Shown here one piece after another: positions 27,800 to 37,654 of a stretch of DNA of 64,000 nt. The position numbers and the translations under genes are program-made. Under the pieces are notes generated by a model that searched no databases, had not been told where the DNA came from, and saw nothing but the letters and a program-made list of their open reading frames with translations. Each line of letters begins with the position of its first letter. The first letter of the stretch is position 1. Location: assembly GCA_003279005.1 (NCBI GenBank), contig QCBY01000002.1, positions 62,001 to 126,000 of the forward strand, in the 5' to 3' direction. The DNA comes from Prochlorococcus sp. AG-347-J22 (lineage in GTDB: Bacteria > Cyanobacteriota > Cyanobacteriia > PCC-6307 > Cyanobiaceae).

Positions 27800-30256
27800 T
27801 TAATTTAAGAAGTCATGTATAAATTTGTTATCAGAATTATTTATTAATAAATCTTTCAATAAAATATTTTTTCTTAAATCTGGATCATCATTTACTACCT
27901 TCTGCGCCTCTTGCCGCGCCTTTTCAATTAAAACTTTATTATTTGGTAAATTATCTAATACAAAATCGGGCAATCCTGACTGCTTATATCCCAAAAGCTG
28001 GCCTGGACCTCTAAGTTCCAAATCTTTTTCCGCGATATAAAAACCATCATTAGATTTTTCTAAAACACTTAGTCTTTTGTTTTCTAAGCCATTATTTACA
28101 GAGGTTACTAGGTAACAAAATGACTGATGGGTGCCTCTCCCAACTCTCCCTCTTAATTGATGTAACTGAGATAATCCGAATCTTTCTGAATTATAAATAA
28201 GCATGATAGATGCATTAGGCACATCAATTCCAACCTCAATAACTGTTGTAGAAACCAAAATATTAATTTCATTTTTTAAAAAAGAATTTATTACATTATT
28301 CTTCTCCTCTGAGTTTAATTTTCCATGTAAAAGTCCAACTTCATTTTTTAAAAAGATCTCCTCTGATAAATATTTAAAAATTTTTTTTGCAGAACTTAAA
28401 TTCATTTTTTCAGAATCTTCAATTAATGGCAAAATTACATAAGCTTGCTTCCCCTTTTCTATTTCATTCTCAATATTTTTAAATAATTCCCCTAACTCAT
28501 CTTCTGAAATTATTTTTGTAGTTATTGGAACTCTTCCAGGGGGTAGTTCCGTAATCTGACTAATGTCTAAATCCCCATATAGTGAAAGGGCAAGAGTCCT
28601 TGGTATTGGAGTTGCTGTCATAGATAACAAATTAGTATTATCACCTTTATTAAGTAATCGATTTCTTTGTGTTACTCCAAACCTGTGTTGTTCATCTATT
28701 ACTACTATCCCTAATGAATCAAATATAACTTTATCTTCAAATAAAGCATGAGTACCTACAAGAATATCAATCATTCCATTTTTTAAATTTGTAAGTATTT
28801 CCTTTCTCTTTTTTAGTGGGGTATTACCCGTAAGAAGTTCTACAGAAACTAAAAGGGGGTTTAAATATTTAATTAAATTCTTATAGTGCTGTCCAGCAAG
28901 TACTTCAGTTGGAACCATTAATGCACCTTGTTGATTTTTTTCTAGGACAAGCAAAATAGAAATGATTGCAATTATAGTTTTACCACTGCCAACATCTCCC
29001 TGTAGTAATCTAGACATAGGTATTAATTCTGATAAATCATATTTAATTTCATCAAGTACTTTTTTCTGCGACTTTGTTAATTGAAAAGGTATTTTATTTA
29101 AAAAGTCTTGAAGTAAAAATCTTTTTTGAATAAACTTTTTTTGAGTAAATTTTTTATTACTTTTTCTTTTTCTCAATAAAAACTTCATTTGTAATAAAAA
29201 TAATTCATCAAATACCAATCTTTTTTTTGATTCAATTAAAGAATTTTGATTTAGAGGCAAATGTATATTGATTAAAGAATCGGTTTTAGATAGAAGTGAT
29301 AATGAATTAAGTTGTTTTTTATTAAGGAAATCTGGATATTGTTTTGAATAAATAATTACTTTTTTAATCAATTTAATAAAACTTATATTTGAGAATGACT
29401 CTGAAAGAGAATATAATGGCAAAATCTTACCAGAGAAATTAAAAGTTTCTTCATTATTATTTAGAATTTCTATCTGAGGATCTACAAAATTTTTTCCGTA
29501 CTCAGATAATTTAACCTTTCCAGAAATTGCTAATTTAGTACCTGGCACATATAAAGATTTTTGAGAAGCAAAAAATGAGAAAGATCTAAATCTTTTTCCT
29601 AAAAAAAATTTAGTAACTTTTATAGATGATGTCTCGTCGAATATAATTATATTCATTATTGATAAATTACTATTATTAATACTTTTATAAATATAAAATT
29701 TCTTTATAGTTGCAATACAAGTATATAAGTTGTCTGGTTTTAAATTAATTATTTTAACTCTATTTGTATAATCTAAATATGTTCTTGGAAAATAATTTAT
29801 TAAATCTTTTATGTTATAAATACCTAATTCATTTAACTTATTTTTATTTATCTTACCAATACTTTTTATTAGTGATACGTCAGAATTTAAAGACAGATTA
29901 GAATCTATTACTTTTGAATAATTGTTATTATTATTTTTTTTAGAATTTATTAATTCAACAGATTTGCCTAATTTTAGTAGACTTTTTCTTGTATCAATGA
30001 CAAGTCTTTTTCTTTGATTGGAATCTAAATTATTATATTCAAAATATCTTTTAGAAAAATCATTAAATAATTTAATAAATTCATCTGTTAGTTTTAGTCT
30101 ATCTAATTTACTTAATGATTCATATAAGTATTCATTAAAGTATTTTTTTTTACCAAGTAAATTACAAAATTTATTTTCTGACTCGATCGTAAGGGATTTT
30201 TGTATGGGTCTAATCCAATCCTTAATTAAATTTATATACAAATCATTATTTGTCAC
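27800..30256 (-). CDS. recG: ATP-dependent DNA helicase RecG
   Basis: Branch-migration helicase that remodels stalled forks and recombination intermediates. At 818 residues it is longer than enterobacterial RecG through an N-terminal extension of about 110 residues. The wedge/OB domain follows (IKDLINYFPRTYLDY at its start). Helicase motifs: LLQGDVGSGKTIIA, VVIDEQHRFGV, SMTATPIPRTLAL, STTVIEVGIDVPNA and QLRGRVGRG. The gene ends a run beginning at rpsB. Confidence 0.96.
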   Translation of the reverse strand: MTNNDLYINLIKDWIRPIQKSLTIESENKFCNLLGKKKYFNEYLYESLSKLDRLKLTDEFIKLFNDFSKRYFEYNNLDSNQRKRLVIDTRKSLLKLGKSVELINSKKNNNNNYSKVIDSNLSLNSDVSLIKSIGKINKNKLNELGIYNIKDLINYFPRTYLDYTNRVKIINLKPDNLYTCIATIKKFYIYKSINNSNLSIMNIIIFDETSSIKVTKFFLGKRFRSFSFFASQKSLYVPGTKLAISGKVKLSEYGKNFVDPQIEILNNNEETFNFSGKILPLYSLSESFSNISFIKLIKKVIIYSKQYPDFLNKKQLNSLSLLSKTDSLINIHLPLNQNSLIESKKRLVFDELFLLQMKFLLRKRKSNKKFTQKKFIQKRFLLQDFLNKIPFQLTKSQKKVLDEIKYDLSELIPMSRLLQGDVGSGKTIIAIISILLVLEKNQQGALMVPTEVLAGQHYKNLIKYLNPLLVSVELLTGNTPLKKRKEILTNLKNGMIDILVGTHALFEDKVIFDSLGIVVIDEQHRFGVTQRNRLLNKGDNTNLLSMTATPIPRTLALSLYGDLDISQITELPPGRVPITTKIISEDELGELFKNIENEIEKGKQAYVILPLIEDSEKMNLSSAKKIFKYLSEEIFLKNEVGLLHGKLNSEEKNNVINSFLKNEINILVSTTVIEVGIDVPNASIMLIYNSERFGLSQLHQLRGRVGRGTHQSFCYLVTSVNNGLENKRLSVLEKSNDGFYIAEKDLELRGPGQLLGYKQSGLPDFVLDNLPNNKVLIEKARQEAQKVVNDDPDLRKNILLKDLLINNSDNKFIHDFLN

Positions 30257-30286
30257 TTCTTCATAAAATTGAATTTTAGTAATTTA

Positions 30287-31354
30287 TTAAATTAAGTTAT
30301 TTAGATTAATTTCTTTATTTCTCCAATATTTTTCTTTCTTATTTATTAATCTAAATTTATTTTTTAATTCATTTATATTATTTCTGCAGATAGTAAGATC
30401 TAAATTATGAAATTCTAATTCAACATTATTAATAGTAAATAAATATATATCTGAAGATTCTCTTTTGTTGAATGATAAATCAAGTGAGGTTGAATCATAT
30501 TTAAAAACGAAAGGATAAGGATGTTTAATAATTAAACTATTACTTGATAAAGATTTAAATGTATCTTCAGACATTAATTTTTTTAGTAGATTTATTTTAA
30601 ATAATTCTGAATTAATACTATAGGACATATTTGATAATAAATTATTAAATGATTTATCAATCAAATCAAAGATATTTAAGTTTTGACTAAATAAATAATC
30701 ATAACTCTCTTTAAATTTTATGTTTTCATATTCATTTAATTTATTCTCATTTGTTTCTTCTATTAATTCAAGTAAAGAATCAATATCTTTTATCTTTTGA
30801 TCTTTTTTATAATTATATTCGGATAAAAAATTTAAATTATATCTTTCATCCAGATTTAAAGAGGAGAGATTATACCCGCTAGGAGAAGCATAATATTCAT
30901 ATCTATTTAAATCATTGTTAAAATAAAATTCACTAGCTTCTTTACAAGCCAAGTCATTGTCATAATCAAAATTAATCTTTTGATATTTTCTTGATTCTGG
31001 CAGTCCTTTTATATCATTGGCATTTATGGACTGTTTCGAGTGATAACTAATATCTTCCAACTTTAATTGTTCAATAGTTATAAAAGGAAGTCTTGAATTT
31101 ATTATTAAGCTAATATTCTTTTTAAAAAAGTTATTTAAATCCTTTAAATTTAATAATATTTCACTATTAGAAAAATCAGAATAAAGCCCAAATATCCCTT
31201 TTTTAGCAAAGGTAAAAATGGATTTTCTAACAATCTGAAAATAAATTTCATATTCTTTGTAGATACTTTTTATTAATAGATCTTTTTGTACCTCAGCCCT
31301 CTTTAGCTGAATTGTTACTTCTTCTGAAGTTCTTCCTTTAATAATATTATTCAA
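30287..31354 (-). CDS. Hypothetical protein (355 aa) between tsf and recG
   Basis: Not recognised. The product is soluble and asparagine-, leucine- and lysine-rich, with a long helical N-terminus (EEVTIQLKRAEVQKDLLIKS) and no clear catalytic motif, signal or membrane segment. A mid-section acidic helix (KIKDIDSLLELIEETNENKL) and a C-terminal beta-rich part can be made out. It begins three bases after the tsf stop and is followed 30 bases later by recG, so it is carried on the rpsB-tsf-recG message. A role tied to translation or repair would be guesswork. Confidence 0.8.
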   Translation of the reverse strand: MNNIIKGRTSEEVTIQLKRAEVQKDLLIKSIYKEYEIYFQIVRKSIFTFAKKGIFGLYSDFSNSEILLNLKDLNNFFKKNISLIINSRLPFITIEQLKLEDISYHSKQSINANDIKGLPESRKYQKINFDYDNDLACKEASEFYFNNDLNRYEYYASPSGYNLSSLNLDERYNLNFLSEYNYKKDQKIKDIDSLLELIEETNENKLNEYENIKFKESYDYLFSQNLNIFDLIDKSFNNLLSNMSYSINSELFKINLLKKLMSEDTFKSLSSNSLIIKHPYPFVFKYDSTSLDLSFNKRESSDIYLFTINNVELEFHNLDLTICRNNINELKNKFRLINKKEKYWRNKEINLNNLI

Positions 31355-31357
31355 TTT

Positions 31358-32014
31358 TTAGTTTGACTTTAAAGATGCAACTTCATCAGCAAAGTCCATT
31401 TCATTTTTTTCAATACCTTCTCCTAATGTATATCTTGTAAAACGCCTCACTTTGATATTTTCACCAATTTTTGCTGCGGCCTGCTTTACCAAGTCCTCGA
31501 CTGTTAGTGAACTATCTTTTATATAAGGTTGAGACAGTAGTACTAATTCATTTAGTCTTTTTGTAATTCTACCTTCAACAATTTTTTCTTTAATATTTTC
31601 TGGTTTTCCAGACAGATCGTCTCTTCCCAACTCTATTTGTTTTTCTTTTTCTATTACCTCTTTTGGTATTTCATCAATAGATACATATTCTACATTTGGA
31701 CATGCAGCTACTTGCATAGATACATCCTTTAAAAGAGCTTGAAATATATCTCCTCTAGCAACAAAATCAGTCTCACAATTTAGTTCTAAAAGTACACCAA
31801 CCCTTGAGCCAGTATGAATATAGCTACCAATAGAGCCTTCTGCAGCGACCCTACCAGATTTCTTCTCAGCACTTGCTATACCTTTTTTCCTTAACCACTC
31901 TAAAGCTTTTTCAATGTTTCCATTAGTCTCATTTAAAGCCTTTTTGCAATCCATCATTCCTGCTCCAGTCTTATCTCTAAGATCCTTGACTAGTTTTGCT
32001 GTAATGTTTCCCAT
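31358..32014 (-). CDS. tsf: Translation elongation factor Ts
   Basis: Guanine-nucleotide exchange factor for EF-Tu. The 218-residue short form is normal for cyanobacteria. It shows the N-terminal UBA-like helix set ([16 protein letters not shown]) and the EF-Tu-contacting core CETDFVAR. It follows rpsB by 46 bases in the widely conserved rpsB-tsf order. Confidence 0.97.
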   Translation of the reverse strand: MGNITAKLVKDLRDKTGAGMMDCKKALNETNGNIEKALEWLRKKGIASAEKKSGRVAAEGSIGSYIHTGSRVGVLLELNCETDFVARGDIFQALLKDVSMQVAACPNVEYVSIDEIPKEVIEKEKQIELGRDDLSGKPENIKEKIVEGRITKRLNELVLLSQPYIKDSSLTVEDLVKQAAAKIGENIKVRRFTRYTLGEGIEKNEMDFADEVASLKSN

Positions 32015-32060
32015 TTAAAAAAAGATAAAATTTTTGTTTTTATTTAAGTTTTAATTAATA

Positions 32061-32765
32061 TTAATTTTTTCTTTGCTCGTTTGAACCTTTTCTTCCCTCA
32101 TTGATCGCATCTGCAAGTCTTCCTAAAATAAGTTGAACAGATCTAACAGCATCATCATTGCATGGGATAGGAACTTCACACAAATCTGGATCGCAATTAG
32201 TATCTAACATTGAAACTAATGAAATATCTAATTTCCTAGCTTCTAGCACTGCATTTGTTTCTCTTCTTTGATCAACTAGGACAACTACATCAGGTAATCT
32301 TCTCATACCTTTTAGACCACCTAAATATTTTTGCAATCGTTCAAGCTCCCTTCTCAAAACAGCTGCTTCCTTTTTAGGTCTCATAGCTATGGCCCCACTA
32401 CTATCCATTCTCTCAAGATCTTTCAATCTTTCAATCCTTGCTTTCATGGTAGTCCAGTTGGTTAACATACCTCCTAACCATCTTTGATTTACATATGCTG
32501 CCCCACATCTAAGAGCTTCTTGAGCAACGACATCAGAAGCCTGCTTTTTTGTTCCGACGAATAGAAATCTTTTCCCACTCTTTGCAGCGTTTCTAGTCCA
32601 TTTATATGCATTATTCATACATAAAGCAGTTTTAACAAGGTCAATAATATGAACACCGTTCCTTGCACAATAAATATACTTAGACATTTTTGGATTCCAA
32701 CGTCTAGTTTGATGCCCAAAATGAGCACCAGCTTCCATCATTTCAGATAGTGATACAACAGCCAT
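32061..32765 (-). CDS. rpsB: 30S ribosomal protein S2
   Basis: Small-subunit ribosomal protein bound near S1 and the head-body junction. The 234-residue product has [22 protein letters not shown] at its start, [10 protein letters not shown] and [11 protein letters not shown]. Preceded by an elaborate leader (see 32776-32839), suggesting control by feedback on translation. First gene of the rpsB-tsf-hypothetical-recG run. Confidence 0.97.
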   Translation of the reverse strand: MAVVSLSEMMEAGAHFGHQTRRWNPKMSKYIYCARNGVHIIDLVKTALCMNNAYKWTRNAAKSGKRFLFVGTKKQASDVVAQEALRCGAAYVNQRWLGGMLTNWTTMKARIERLKDLERMDSSGAIAMRPKKEAAVLRRELERLQKYLGGLKGMRRLPDVVVLVDQRRETNAVLEARKLDISLVSMLDTNCDPDLCEVPIPCNDDAVRSVQLILGRLADAINEGRKGSNEQRKN

Positions 32766-32775
32766 TTGTTAAAAA

Positions 32776-32839
32776 GTTTCGGGTTTGCCTCCATCTGACG
32801 GGAAATTTAAATATTTAAATCACCCGAAACAGCCAGATG
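32776..32839 (-). promoter_or_regulatory. rpsB: Structured rpsB leader with interleaved stems (possible pseudoknot)
   Basis: Reading the minus strand, CATCTG (32839-32834) can pair with CAGATG (32797-32792), and GTTTCGGGT (32830-32822) with ACCCGAAAC (32784-32776). The two perfect pairings interleave, so they either form a pseudoknot or exclude each other. Between them lies a 16-base palindrome ATTTAAATATTTAAAT (32805-32820). A GGAGG Shine-Dalgarno-like sequence immediately follows the CAGATG arm, and the rpsB start is 10 bases after the last arm. The layout is what S2 autoregulation of its own translation would need; this is inferred from structure alone. Confidence 0.6.
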
Positions 32840-32916
32840 TGTGGATTAAATTTAAATAATTGTAGCAAATAATGAGTATTTCTTAAAGAGTTCCTTTAGA
32901 AATTAATCTCCTAATA

Positions 32917-33828
32917 TTAGATTAATTTCCTCAATTCTCTAACATATATCAAATTAAGAGGGATCCTAATTATCTCTAAAGCGAGTCTATTTCTACCTGA
33001 ATCAACTAAAAATTTTAATAATGGGAATAAATTTTTAATACTGATTACCCCCCCCAAACACAACATTTCCCATAGAAAATTATGAATCGGGGTTAGTTGA
33101 ATCATAAATCTAACCCTCAAATTTGAATGTTTTTTGTAAAAGACTAAGGCCATCCTTGCCCTCTCTTTTTCTTGGGATATTAATGATTCAATTTGTCCAC
33201 AATCAAAAGGAGGATGCCAATGAAATCCAACGGCTTTTGGACATTTAATTAATCTCGTACCAAAATTATTTAATCTTTCTCCCAATTCTAAATCTTCCCA
33301 TCCATAAAGACTAAAAGAAGTATCAAACAACCCAACATTTAAAAGTAATTCTTTGGATATAGCAACATTTCCAGTAGCAAAATATGCGAAAGAAACATCT
33401 GTTAATTTATACTTTTCATTTTCTGGATTTTTAAAATTAGAAGTATTTATAACCGAACCATAAGTAAAACATTTTTTGTTATTTTTTTTCCATGAAGATG
33501 AAAGCTTAATAACATGAGAGACTAAAAAGTCTTCTAAAACTATCAGATCGCTATCAATAAATACTATGATTTCGTATTTTGATTTCATTACACCAAGGTT
33601 TCTCCCTAGTGCAGGCCCTCCATGTTCTTGTTCATATAAGACAACATGGGGGAGTGTTTTTTTATTATCTCTTATCCAAGAAGGAGTCCCATCTGAAGAA
33701 CCATCATCAACAACCACTATTTCATAATCACTGATAATATTATTTAAATTCTGTTTCTCAAGAGCTTTAAGACATTTCTCTAATATGAATTTTCTATTAA
33801 AAGTAGGGATAACAACGCTTACATTCAT
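32917..33828 (-). CDS. Family 2 glycosyltransferase
   Basis: GT-A-fold glycosyltransferase, probably cytosolic or membrane-associated, acting on surface glycans. VVIPTFNRKFILEKCLKAL, VVVDDGSSDGTP and the DxD-type metal site VFIDSDLIV are present, with the acceptor-side GWEDLELGERL. The frame opens at 33834, but ATG at 33828 gives the standard MNVSVVIPTF start. Donor and acceptor cannot be deduced. No polysaccharide cluster surrounds it. Confidence 0.88.
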   Translation of the reverse strand: MNVSVVIPTFNRKFILEKCLKALEKQNLNNIISDYEIVVVDDGSSDGTPSWIRDNKKTLPHVVLYEQEHGGPALGRNLGVMKSKYEIIVFIDSDLIVLEDFLVSHVIKLSSSWKKNNKKCFTYGSVINTSNFKNPENEKYKLTDVSFAYFATGNVAISKELLLNVGLFDTSFSLYGWEDLELGERLNNFGTRLIKCPKAVGFHWHPPFDCGQIESLISQEKERARMALVFYKKHSNLRVRFMIQLTPIHNFLWEMLCLGGVISIKNLFPLLKFLVDSGRNRLALEIIRIPLNLIYVRELRKLI

Positions 33829-33889
33829 AACCATATATTAAGCAAAAGGTAATATACAGAATTTAAATAACAGGAAATCAAAAGTTATC

Positions 33890-34042
33890 TTAATCCGCTG
33901 CTCCACCATTACTGGCAGTCCCAGTTACATTATTCATACCATCTGGTCTGCCATCAGTTCTAAGTTTTCTTTTCTTAAATTTTCTAGCATATGCACGATT
34001 ACGATCTTGCTTTTCTTTTTTTAAATTCCTTCTCTTAGACAT
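33890..34042 (-). CDS. Small basic conserved protein (50 aa)
   Basis: Short ORF missed by length cut-offs. It is extremely basic at the N-terminus (MSKRRNLKKEKQDRNRAYAR, then KFKKRKLR), with a polar glycine/asparagine tail ending TASNGGAAD. This looks like a nucleic-acid- or ribosome-binding microprotein. It lies 21 bases downstream of the devA-like gene on the same strand. Function unknown. Confidence 0.68.
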   Translation of the reverse strand: MSKRRNLKKEKQDRNRAYARKFKKRKLRTDGRPDGMNNVTGTASNGGAAD

Positions 34043-34063
34043 AAAAAATTTTTTTTCTTGTAA

Positions 34064-34786
34064 CTATCCTAACCCACCAAGTGCATTAAATATCTTACCA
34101 TCTTCCATATTTAATATCCTGTCTGCCATATCTGAAATCCTGGGATCATGAGTAACCATTAGGACAGAACAATTTTGATCTTTTGCTAATTTCTTTAAAA
34201 GGGAAACTATCTCTCTTCCTGTGACACTATCTAAAGCAGAAGTTGGTTCATCTGCGAGTAAAAGTTTAGGATTAGCAGATAATGCTCTTGCAATTGCTAC
34301 CCTTTGTTTCTGACCTCCAGACAAATCATTTGGTAGCTTTTTATGATGATCTTCTAGTCCAACTGCAGATAGCCATTTCCTTGCAATTTCTCTTCTTTGC
34401 AAATATGTTAAATTCTTAAGTAAATCGGCACCCATTTGAACGTTTTGCTCCGCTGTTAAACATCTGAGCAAATTATGTCCCTGAAAAATCATCCCAATAT
34501 TTCTTCTTAATCTTTGTCTCGTTTTCCTTGATGCTCCATTTAATTGATTATTTAACACTGTCAAATCTCCACTTTGACATGTTCTCAGGGCACCAATCAA
34601 AGTTAGGAGTGTTGTTTTACCACATCCAGAAGGTCCCTTCAAAAGAACTAATTCTCCTTTTTTAATAAAAAAATTAACATCATTCAGAACTTTTTTCTTA
34701 TTCTCATCTTTTCCATAAAAGTGACTCAAATTATTAATGGAAACAGTTTTTAAATTTTTATTTTCTCTATTTGAAGTTTTTTTCAT
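34064..34786 (-). CDS. devA: DevA-type ABC exporter ATPase
   Basis: ATPase of a MacB/Dev-type exporter. The 240-residue protein has Walker A GPSGCGKTTLL, signature LSGGQKQRVAIARAL, Walker B LLLADEPTSALD and switch MVTHDPR. Partners DevC (permease) and DevB (membrane fusion protein) are directly upstream. In heterocystous cyanobacteria DevBCA exports envelope glycolipid through TolC; in this unicellular lineage the cargo is unknown. Confidence 0.9.
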   Translation of the reverse strand: MKKTSNRENKNLKTVSINNLSHFYGKDENKKKVLNDVNFFIKKGELVLLKGPSGCGKTTLLTLIGALRTCQSGDLTVLNNQLNGASRKTRQRLRRNIGMIFQGHNLLRCLTAEQNVQMGADLLKNLTYLQRREIARKWLSAVGLEDHHKKLPNDLSGGQKQRVAIARALSANPKLLLADEPTSALDSVTGREIVSLLKKLAKDQNCSVLMVTHDPRISDMADRILNMEDGKIFNALGGLG

Positions 34787-34801
34787 TTTTAATAGACAGG
34801 T

Positions 34802-35974
34802 CTAAAAAATTTCAGCAGGATCAGCATCAACTAATTTACGCATAGCAATTCCTGCTGATCCCATACACATTACTAAAATCAAAACAAAAATTAAGATTGT
34901 TTTATTAGCGTCCATTATTATAGGTAGCTTTGTAGAATCCCTTACAATAGAATAAAGTACTTGTCCTGAAAAATAAGCGGGTAAATAACCAAATAACGCT
35001 AATAAGAATCCTTCTCTAGCGACAACAAAGAAAAGAGATTTTAACCTATACCCCATAGCCAATAAAGTTGCATATTCAGGAAGGTGGTCTGTGACATCGC
35101 TATAAAGAATTTGATAAACAACAACGCAACCAACGACAAAACCCATCAATGCTCCTAAACTAAAAATAAAACCAATTGCAGTACTGTTTCTCCAATAATT
35201 TTTTTCAAATTCTATAAATTGATCTTTTGTTAAAATTCGAACATCATTAGGCAGGGATTTACTTAATATTTCAGATACTAAATTAGGATTAGAACCGCTT
35301 CTAAGTTTTACTAAACCTATTTCAATACTTCCTTTTGGATTAGCTGGAAAGAGTCTTAAGAATGTTTCTCTGCTCGTTATTATATTTCCATCAGCACCAA
35401 AGGAAGGTCCCAGTTCTACAAGACCTTCAACTATTACTCTTTTACCAGCAACTTCTGTTTCTACCTTCTTTCCAGAAAGGAACCAATCCTCTATTGGACC
35501 AAATTCTGGCCTTGAAAGTTTATCGAAAAGAACTCTTCCTGGATTTTTTAATCTTTCAGACTTATTCGAGAATCCATCATCAAGCAAAAGAGAATCTGCG
35601 GGATTAAAACCCAAAGCAAGAATTGATCTTGTTTTGAGATTTTCTGGATTTCTCCATAATAGATAAGTCAAATTAACAGGGGCGGTTTTTTCAACATCTT
35701 CTAAAGCTAAAGTTTGAATTAATCTTCTTTTTGGGAAGCCACTCATGCTTATAGAACTTTTAGATCTAGGACTTATTAACACAAGATCAGCATCTAAAAG
35801 TTTGTGAATAGTCACGCTCGTATCAAATAAGCCATCTCGAAAACCTAATTGCATAAACATTAAAATTCCTGCAAAACTAATTCCTGCTATCGCAACTATT
35901 AATCTGAGTGGTTGCCTAGTAAGTAACAACCAAGCTAAAGGGATTTTTCTAAATTTTACAAAAGAAAATTTCAT
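34802..35974 (-). CDS. devC: DevC-type ABC exporter permease
   Basis: Inner-membrane permease of the FtsX/MacB type. In 390 residues: one N-terminal membrane helix (about 22-43), a large periplasmic domain, then three C-terminal helices (about 270-295, 320-345, 355-375). WRNPENLKTRSILALGFNP is typical of DevC. The start codon overlaps the end of devB by four bases, and devA follows after 15 bases, so the three are a single unit. Confidence 0.92.
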   Translation of the reverse strand: MKFSFVKFRKIPLAWLLLTRQPLRLIVAIAGISFAGILMFMQLGFRDGLFDTSVTIHKLLDADLVLISPRSKSSISMSGFPKRRLIQTLALEDVEKTAPVNLTYLLWRNPENLKTRSILALGFNPADSLLLDDGFSNKSERLKNPGRVLFDKLSRPEFGPIEDWFLSGKKVETEVAGKRVIVEGLVELGPSFGADGNIITSRETFLRLFPANPKGSIEIGLVKLRSGSNPNLVSEILSKSLPNDVRILTKDQFIEFEKNYWRNSTAIGFIFSLGALMGFVVGCVVVYQILYSDVTDHLPEYATLLAMGYRLKSLFFVVAREGFLLALFGYLPAYFSGQVLYSIVRDSTKLPIIMDANKTILIFVLILVMCMGSAGIAMRKLVDADPAEIF

Positions 35975-36891
35975 GAGGGCAGGAATATCGCAATAACCTT
36001 CATACCTGTAAAGTTTTTTACCAATTTTATCGATTCCTCATTTAGCTTCACAAGAACCTCAATTATTCGAGCGTCAGCATCACCTGTGGGATCTGTAGAC
36101 AAAACTTTTCTTTGTTTTACCTGAGGGCTAATTCTTATTACTTCCCCTTTTAGTATCTTTGAGAATCCTCCATTTTCACTTGTTAATTCAACCTTTTGTG
36201 AGATAAAGACTCTATTAATATCAGATTCATAGACTTCGATAAGAGCCTCCATCTTCTGGCTTGAGCCAATATCAAGTATCCCTTCATTTTTAGCTCTTTC
36301 TCCAACTCGTGTATTGACAGAGAGGATAAAGCCATCAATTGGACTTCTTAATTTAGAATTAAATAGATCGATCTCAATATTTTTTTTATCACTAACATTA
36401 ATTATTTTTTGTTTTTGCAATTTCAACAATTCATCTTTTCTCATAGACAGTTGAACAATTGAATAAGCCGACTTTTCTGTTGCTAATTCATATCTTTTAA
36501 TTTGATCTTCTTTTAATGAAATCTCTAAGTTATTTGTTTTAATAAGATTGTTCTTTTTTTCAAGATCAGAAATTAATTTCTTTCTATTTTCAAAAATAGC
36601 TAAAACTGATCCCTTTTTGACAAAATCACCTTCATTAACTAATAGTTCAGATAAACGTGGAGAGGATCCAAATTGACTGATTGGCGCTGCTAATTGCCTT
36701 ATTTCTCCAGCTGGCGAAAGTTGACCAAGTGCTGCAACAGCATCTATTTTTGGTAAAACCTCAGTATTAATATCAATTTTCGTATTAGAATTTGTTTTTT
36801 TATTTTGCGAACATGAACTTATCCCGAAAGATAATGATAATAAAATCAAAAAATAAAAAATTAAATTTTTAAATTTACTTTTAGGCATCAA
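35971..36891 (-). CDS. devB: DevB-type membrane fusion protein (HlyD family)
   Basis: Periplasmic adaptor that links the DevCA pump to an outer-membrane channel. The 306-residue protein has an N-terminal hydrophobic signal ending in GISSC, a plausible lipoprotein cleavage site. It continues with a lipoyl-like half-motif ([16 protein letters not shown]), a coiled-coil hairpin at about 105-165 and the returning LRSPIDGFI. It overlaps pcyA and devC by four bases on either side. Confidence 0.9.
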   Translation of the reverse strand: MMPKSKFKNLIFYFLILLSLSFGISSCSQNKKTNSNTKIDINTEVLPKIDAVAALGQLSPAGEIRQLAAPISQFGSSPRLSELLVNEGDFVKKGSVLAIFENRKKLISDLEKKNNLIKTNNLEISLKEDQIKRYELATEKSAYSIVQLSMRKDELLKLQKQKIINVSDKKNIEIDLFNSKLRSPIDGFILSVNTRVGERAKNEGILDIGSSQKMEALIEVYESDINRVFISQKVELTSENGGFSKILKGEVIRISPQVKQRKVLSTDPTGDADARIIEVLVKLNEESIKLVKNFTGMKVIAIFLPS

Positions 36892-37613
36892 AAATCAAAT
36901 AGTACTTTTTTGATGTATTCATCTACCCATTGTTTGTCAAAATATCTCAGCAGAACCAAACTCGTTTTTTCATTTTTCATTTGCTGAATACAATACTTTT
37001 TTTGATAATATATTCTTTCATTAATTATATCTTGATCAGAATCAGGACAAGCAGTTTTACTTAAATTTATTAAAACCGAAAGGTAATTATCAACTATTTT
37101 GCAAAAAGTATTTTTTTCACTTTCATTTTTTAAAGAAGCAAAAAATACATTCTCAGAGAAAATATCTCCCCATTCTGGGATATCCCTTTTTGATTCAAAA
37201 ACACTTCTGTCAATTATGGGCAATAATTTATCGTATTTTTTATTTTGGTTCTTGCATGAAGGAGATAAATCAACAATCGCTGCAGAAACCACTTCATTAA
37301 CTTTTACTAAATCCATCCCAAATATTGGGATATCATACATTGGATCAGGGAAAAATACGCAGTGTAAAATCTTAAGACGTTTTGAAAACTCAGCTACCTC
37401 TATGTGCAACTTTCTAAATCCTCTTGCTTTGTAAAATTCATTTATTATGTGTAATTCTTTTCCTACCTGATTAGAAATAATATTTGATATCTTAGGATCT
37501 ACCTGCATGCACTCAAGGTTTTCCAGATTAGACCTATGTCCTTTAATATTTTGCAATAAAGTCAAAATAAGTGGGTCAATTAATTTATTTTTGGTTAAAG
37601 ATTCAGACAACAA
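36888..37613 (-). CDS. pcyA: Phycocyanobilin:ferredoxin oxidoreductase
   Basis: Ferredoxin-dependent bilin reductase that makes phycocyanobilin from biliverdin. The 241-residue protein has family features: [19 protein letters not shown], the [20 protein letters not shown] active-site region with the conserved histidine and aspartate, and [11 protein letters not shown]. No phycobilisome genes are in view, so the bilin may serve a residual phycoerythrin or signalling role, which is inference. Its stop overlaps the devB start by four bases. It diverges from the M16 peptidase gene. Confidence 0.94.
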   Translation of the reverse strand: MLSESLTKNKLIDPLILTLLQNIKGHRSNLENLECMQVDPKISNIISNQVGKELHIINEFYKARGFRKLHIEVAEFSKRLKILHCVFFPDPMYDIPIFGMDLVKVNEVVSAAIVDLSPSCKNQNKKYDKLLPIIDRSVFESKRDIPEWGDIFSENVFFASLKNESEKNTFCKIVDNYLSVLINLSKTACPDSDQDIINERIYYQKKYCIQQMKNEKTSLVLLRYFDKQWVDEYIKKVLFDF

Positions 37614-37654
37614 GGGTAAAAGGTATCAAAATAAGGGTTAAGAACAGAACTTTA

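Noticed and set aside
37571..37654. Upstream extension of the M16 peptidase
   Set aside because: Would overlap the divergent pcyA coding region; the ATG at 37655 gives a normal-length enzyme.
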